A stretch of 23,419 nucleotides of DNA from an uncultured Muribaculaceae bacterium (GTDB taxonomy: Bacteria; Bacteroidota; Bacteroidia; Bacteroidales; Muribaculaceae). The notes under the pieces were generated by a model, which was not told where the DNA came from, did no database searches, and saw only the letters and a list, made by a program, of their open reading frames with translations. How positions within the stretch are numbered: the stretch's first letter is position 1; each line of letters opens with the position of its first letter. The stretch lies in the NCBI GenBank assembly GCA_910578305.1, contig CAJTQH010000031.1, positions 1 through 23,419 of the forward strand. The letters run 5' to 3'. Positions 23,261 to 23,419 of this stretch are shown here, in pieces. The translations under genes were made by a program, and so were the position numbers.

Positions 23261-23419
23261 GTAGGGACGCGCCACTGGTGCGTCCGCATAGGAGGGAGGG
23301 CTTCCAGCCCTCGCACGTTCCCAACCCACAAAGCATAGGTGGGACGGCATCTTGCCGTCGCGTTTCACACGAATCGCCCCGCCAAGACCGAAATCCCTCG
23401 CGTGTTGTCACCATAAATA
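23261..23419 (+). repeat. Palindromic repeat unit 2 (cut by window end)
   Basis: This copy repeats unit 1 with only a few substitutions and single-base indels. The hairpins are at 23265-23285, 23296-23312 and 23343-23359. The window ends at CCATAAATA, about ten bases short of a full unit, so more copies may follow. Confidence 0.9.

Noticed and set aside
22956..23414. 152-codon frame over the repeats
   Set aside because: It is made almost entirely of repeat units read in different frames, so a real protein is unlikely.
23021..23419. CRISPR array
   Set aside because: The period is about 170 bp, the units are themselves hairpins, and there are no unique spacers or cas genes.

Overview
This window looks like a Bacteroidales chromosome, plausibly family Muribaculaceae. 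The evidence is promoters with the Bacteroidetes -7 box TAnnTTTG instead of sigma-70 boxes, no Shine-Dalgarno dependence, and Bacteroidetes-type families: DUF6242, DUF6089, DUF6377, glycine-lipid acyltransferases, an IspG with an inserted domain, and a duplicated OmpH/Skp next to BamA. The family-level placement is inference. I see no phage, transposase, CRISPR array, tRNA or rRNA.

Layout. (1) 175-1988, minus: a two-gene unit for amino-acid lipids (glsA-glsB), with a consensus promoter almost touching the start codon and a hairpin terminator after glsB. (2) 2094-2948, plus: a DUF115/GT42-like putative glycosyltransferase, divergent from glsA and overlapping the next gene tail to tail. (3) 2908-5619, minus: a CMP-sialate-synthetase-like gene, obgE and pgeF from one consensus promoter. 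(4) 5768-6736, plus: a Ca2+/Na+ antiporter. (5) 6805-12175, plus: a tight housekeeping run of rpoN, a PAP2-like membrane protein, purE, ispG and ribD; ribD probably starts at TTG inside the end of ispG. (6) 12327-19180, plus: an envelope run of a DUF6242 lipoprotein, a DUF6089 barrel, uppS, bamA and two ompH/skp genes, closed by a strong terminator at 19217-19253. (7) 19292-20851, minus: a DUF6377 membrane-anchored HTH protein. (8) 20852-21246: a mostly non-coding gap with two promoters and a possible small RNA. (9) 21247-22959, minus: a Crp/Fnr regulator downstream of a bile-acid:sodium-symporter-family transporter. (10) 23021-23419: about 170-bp tandem repeats built from palindromes; an inverted fragment of the same family lies at 1-60.

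How the genes fit together. Most of the window serves the envelope. UppS makes the lipid carrier for cell-wall glycans, BamA with two Skp-like chaperones inserts outer-membrane proteins, GlsA/GlsB make glycine-type lipids, IspG feeds isoprenoid precursors to UppS, and PgeF edits cell-wall precursors. The CMP-sugar enzyme and the nearby transferase-like gene may decorate surface glycans. I did not find a clear new multi-gene system. The best leads are the palindromic repeat family, the possible small RNA at about 21119-21220, and the CMP-sugar/transferase pairing.
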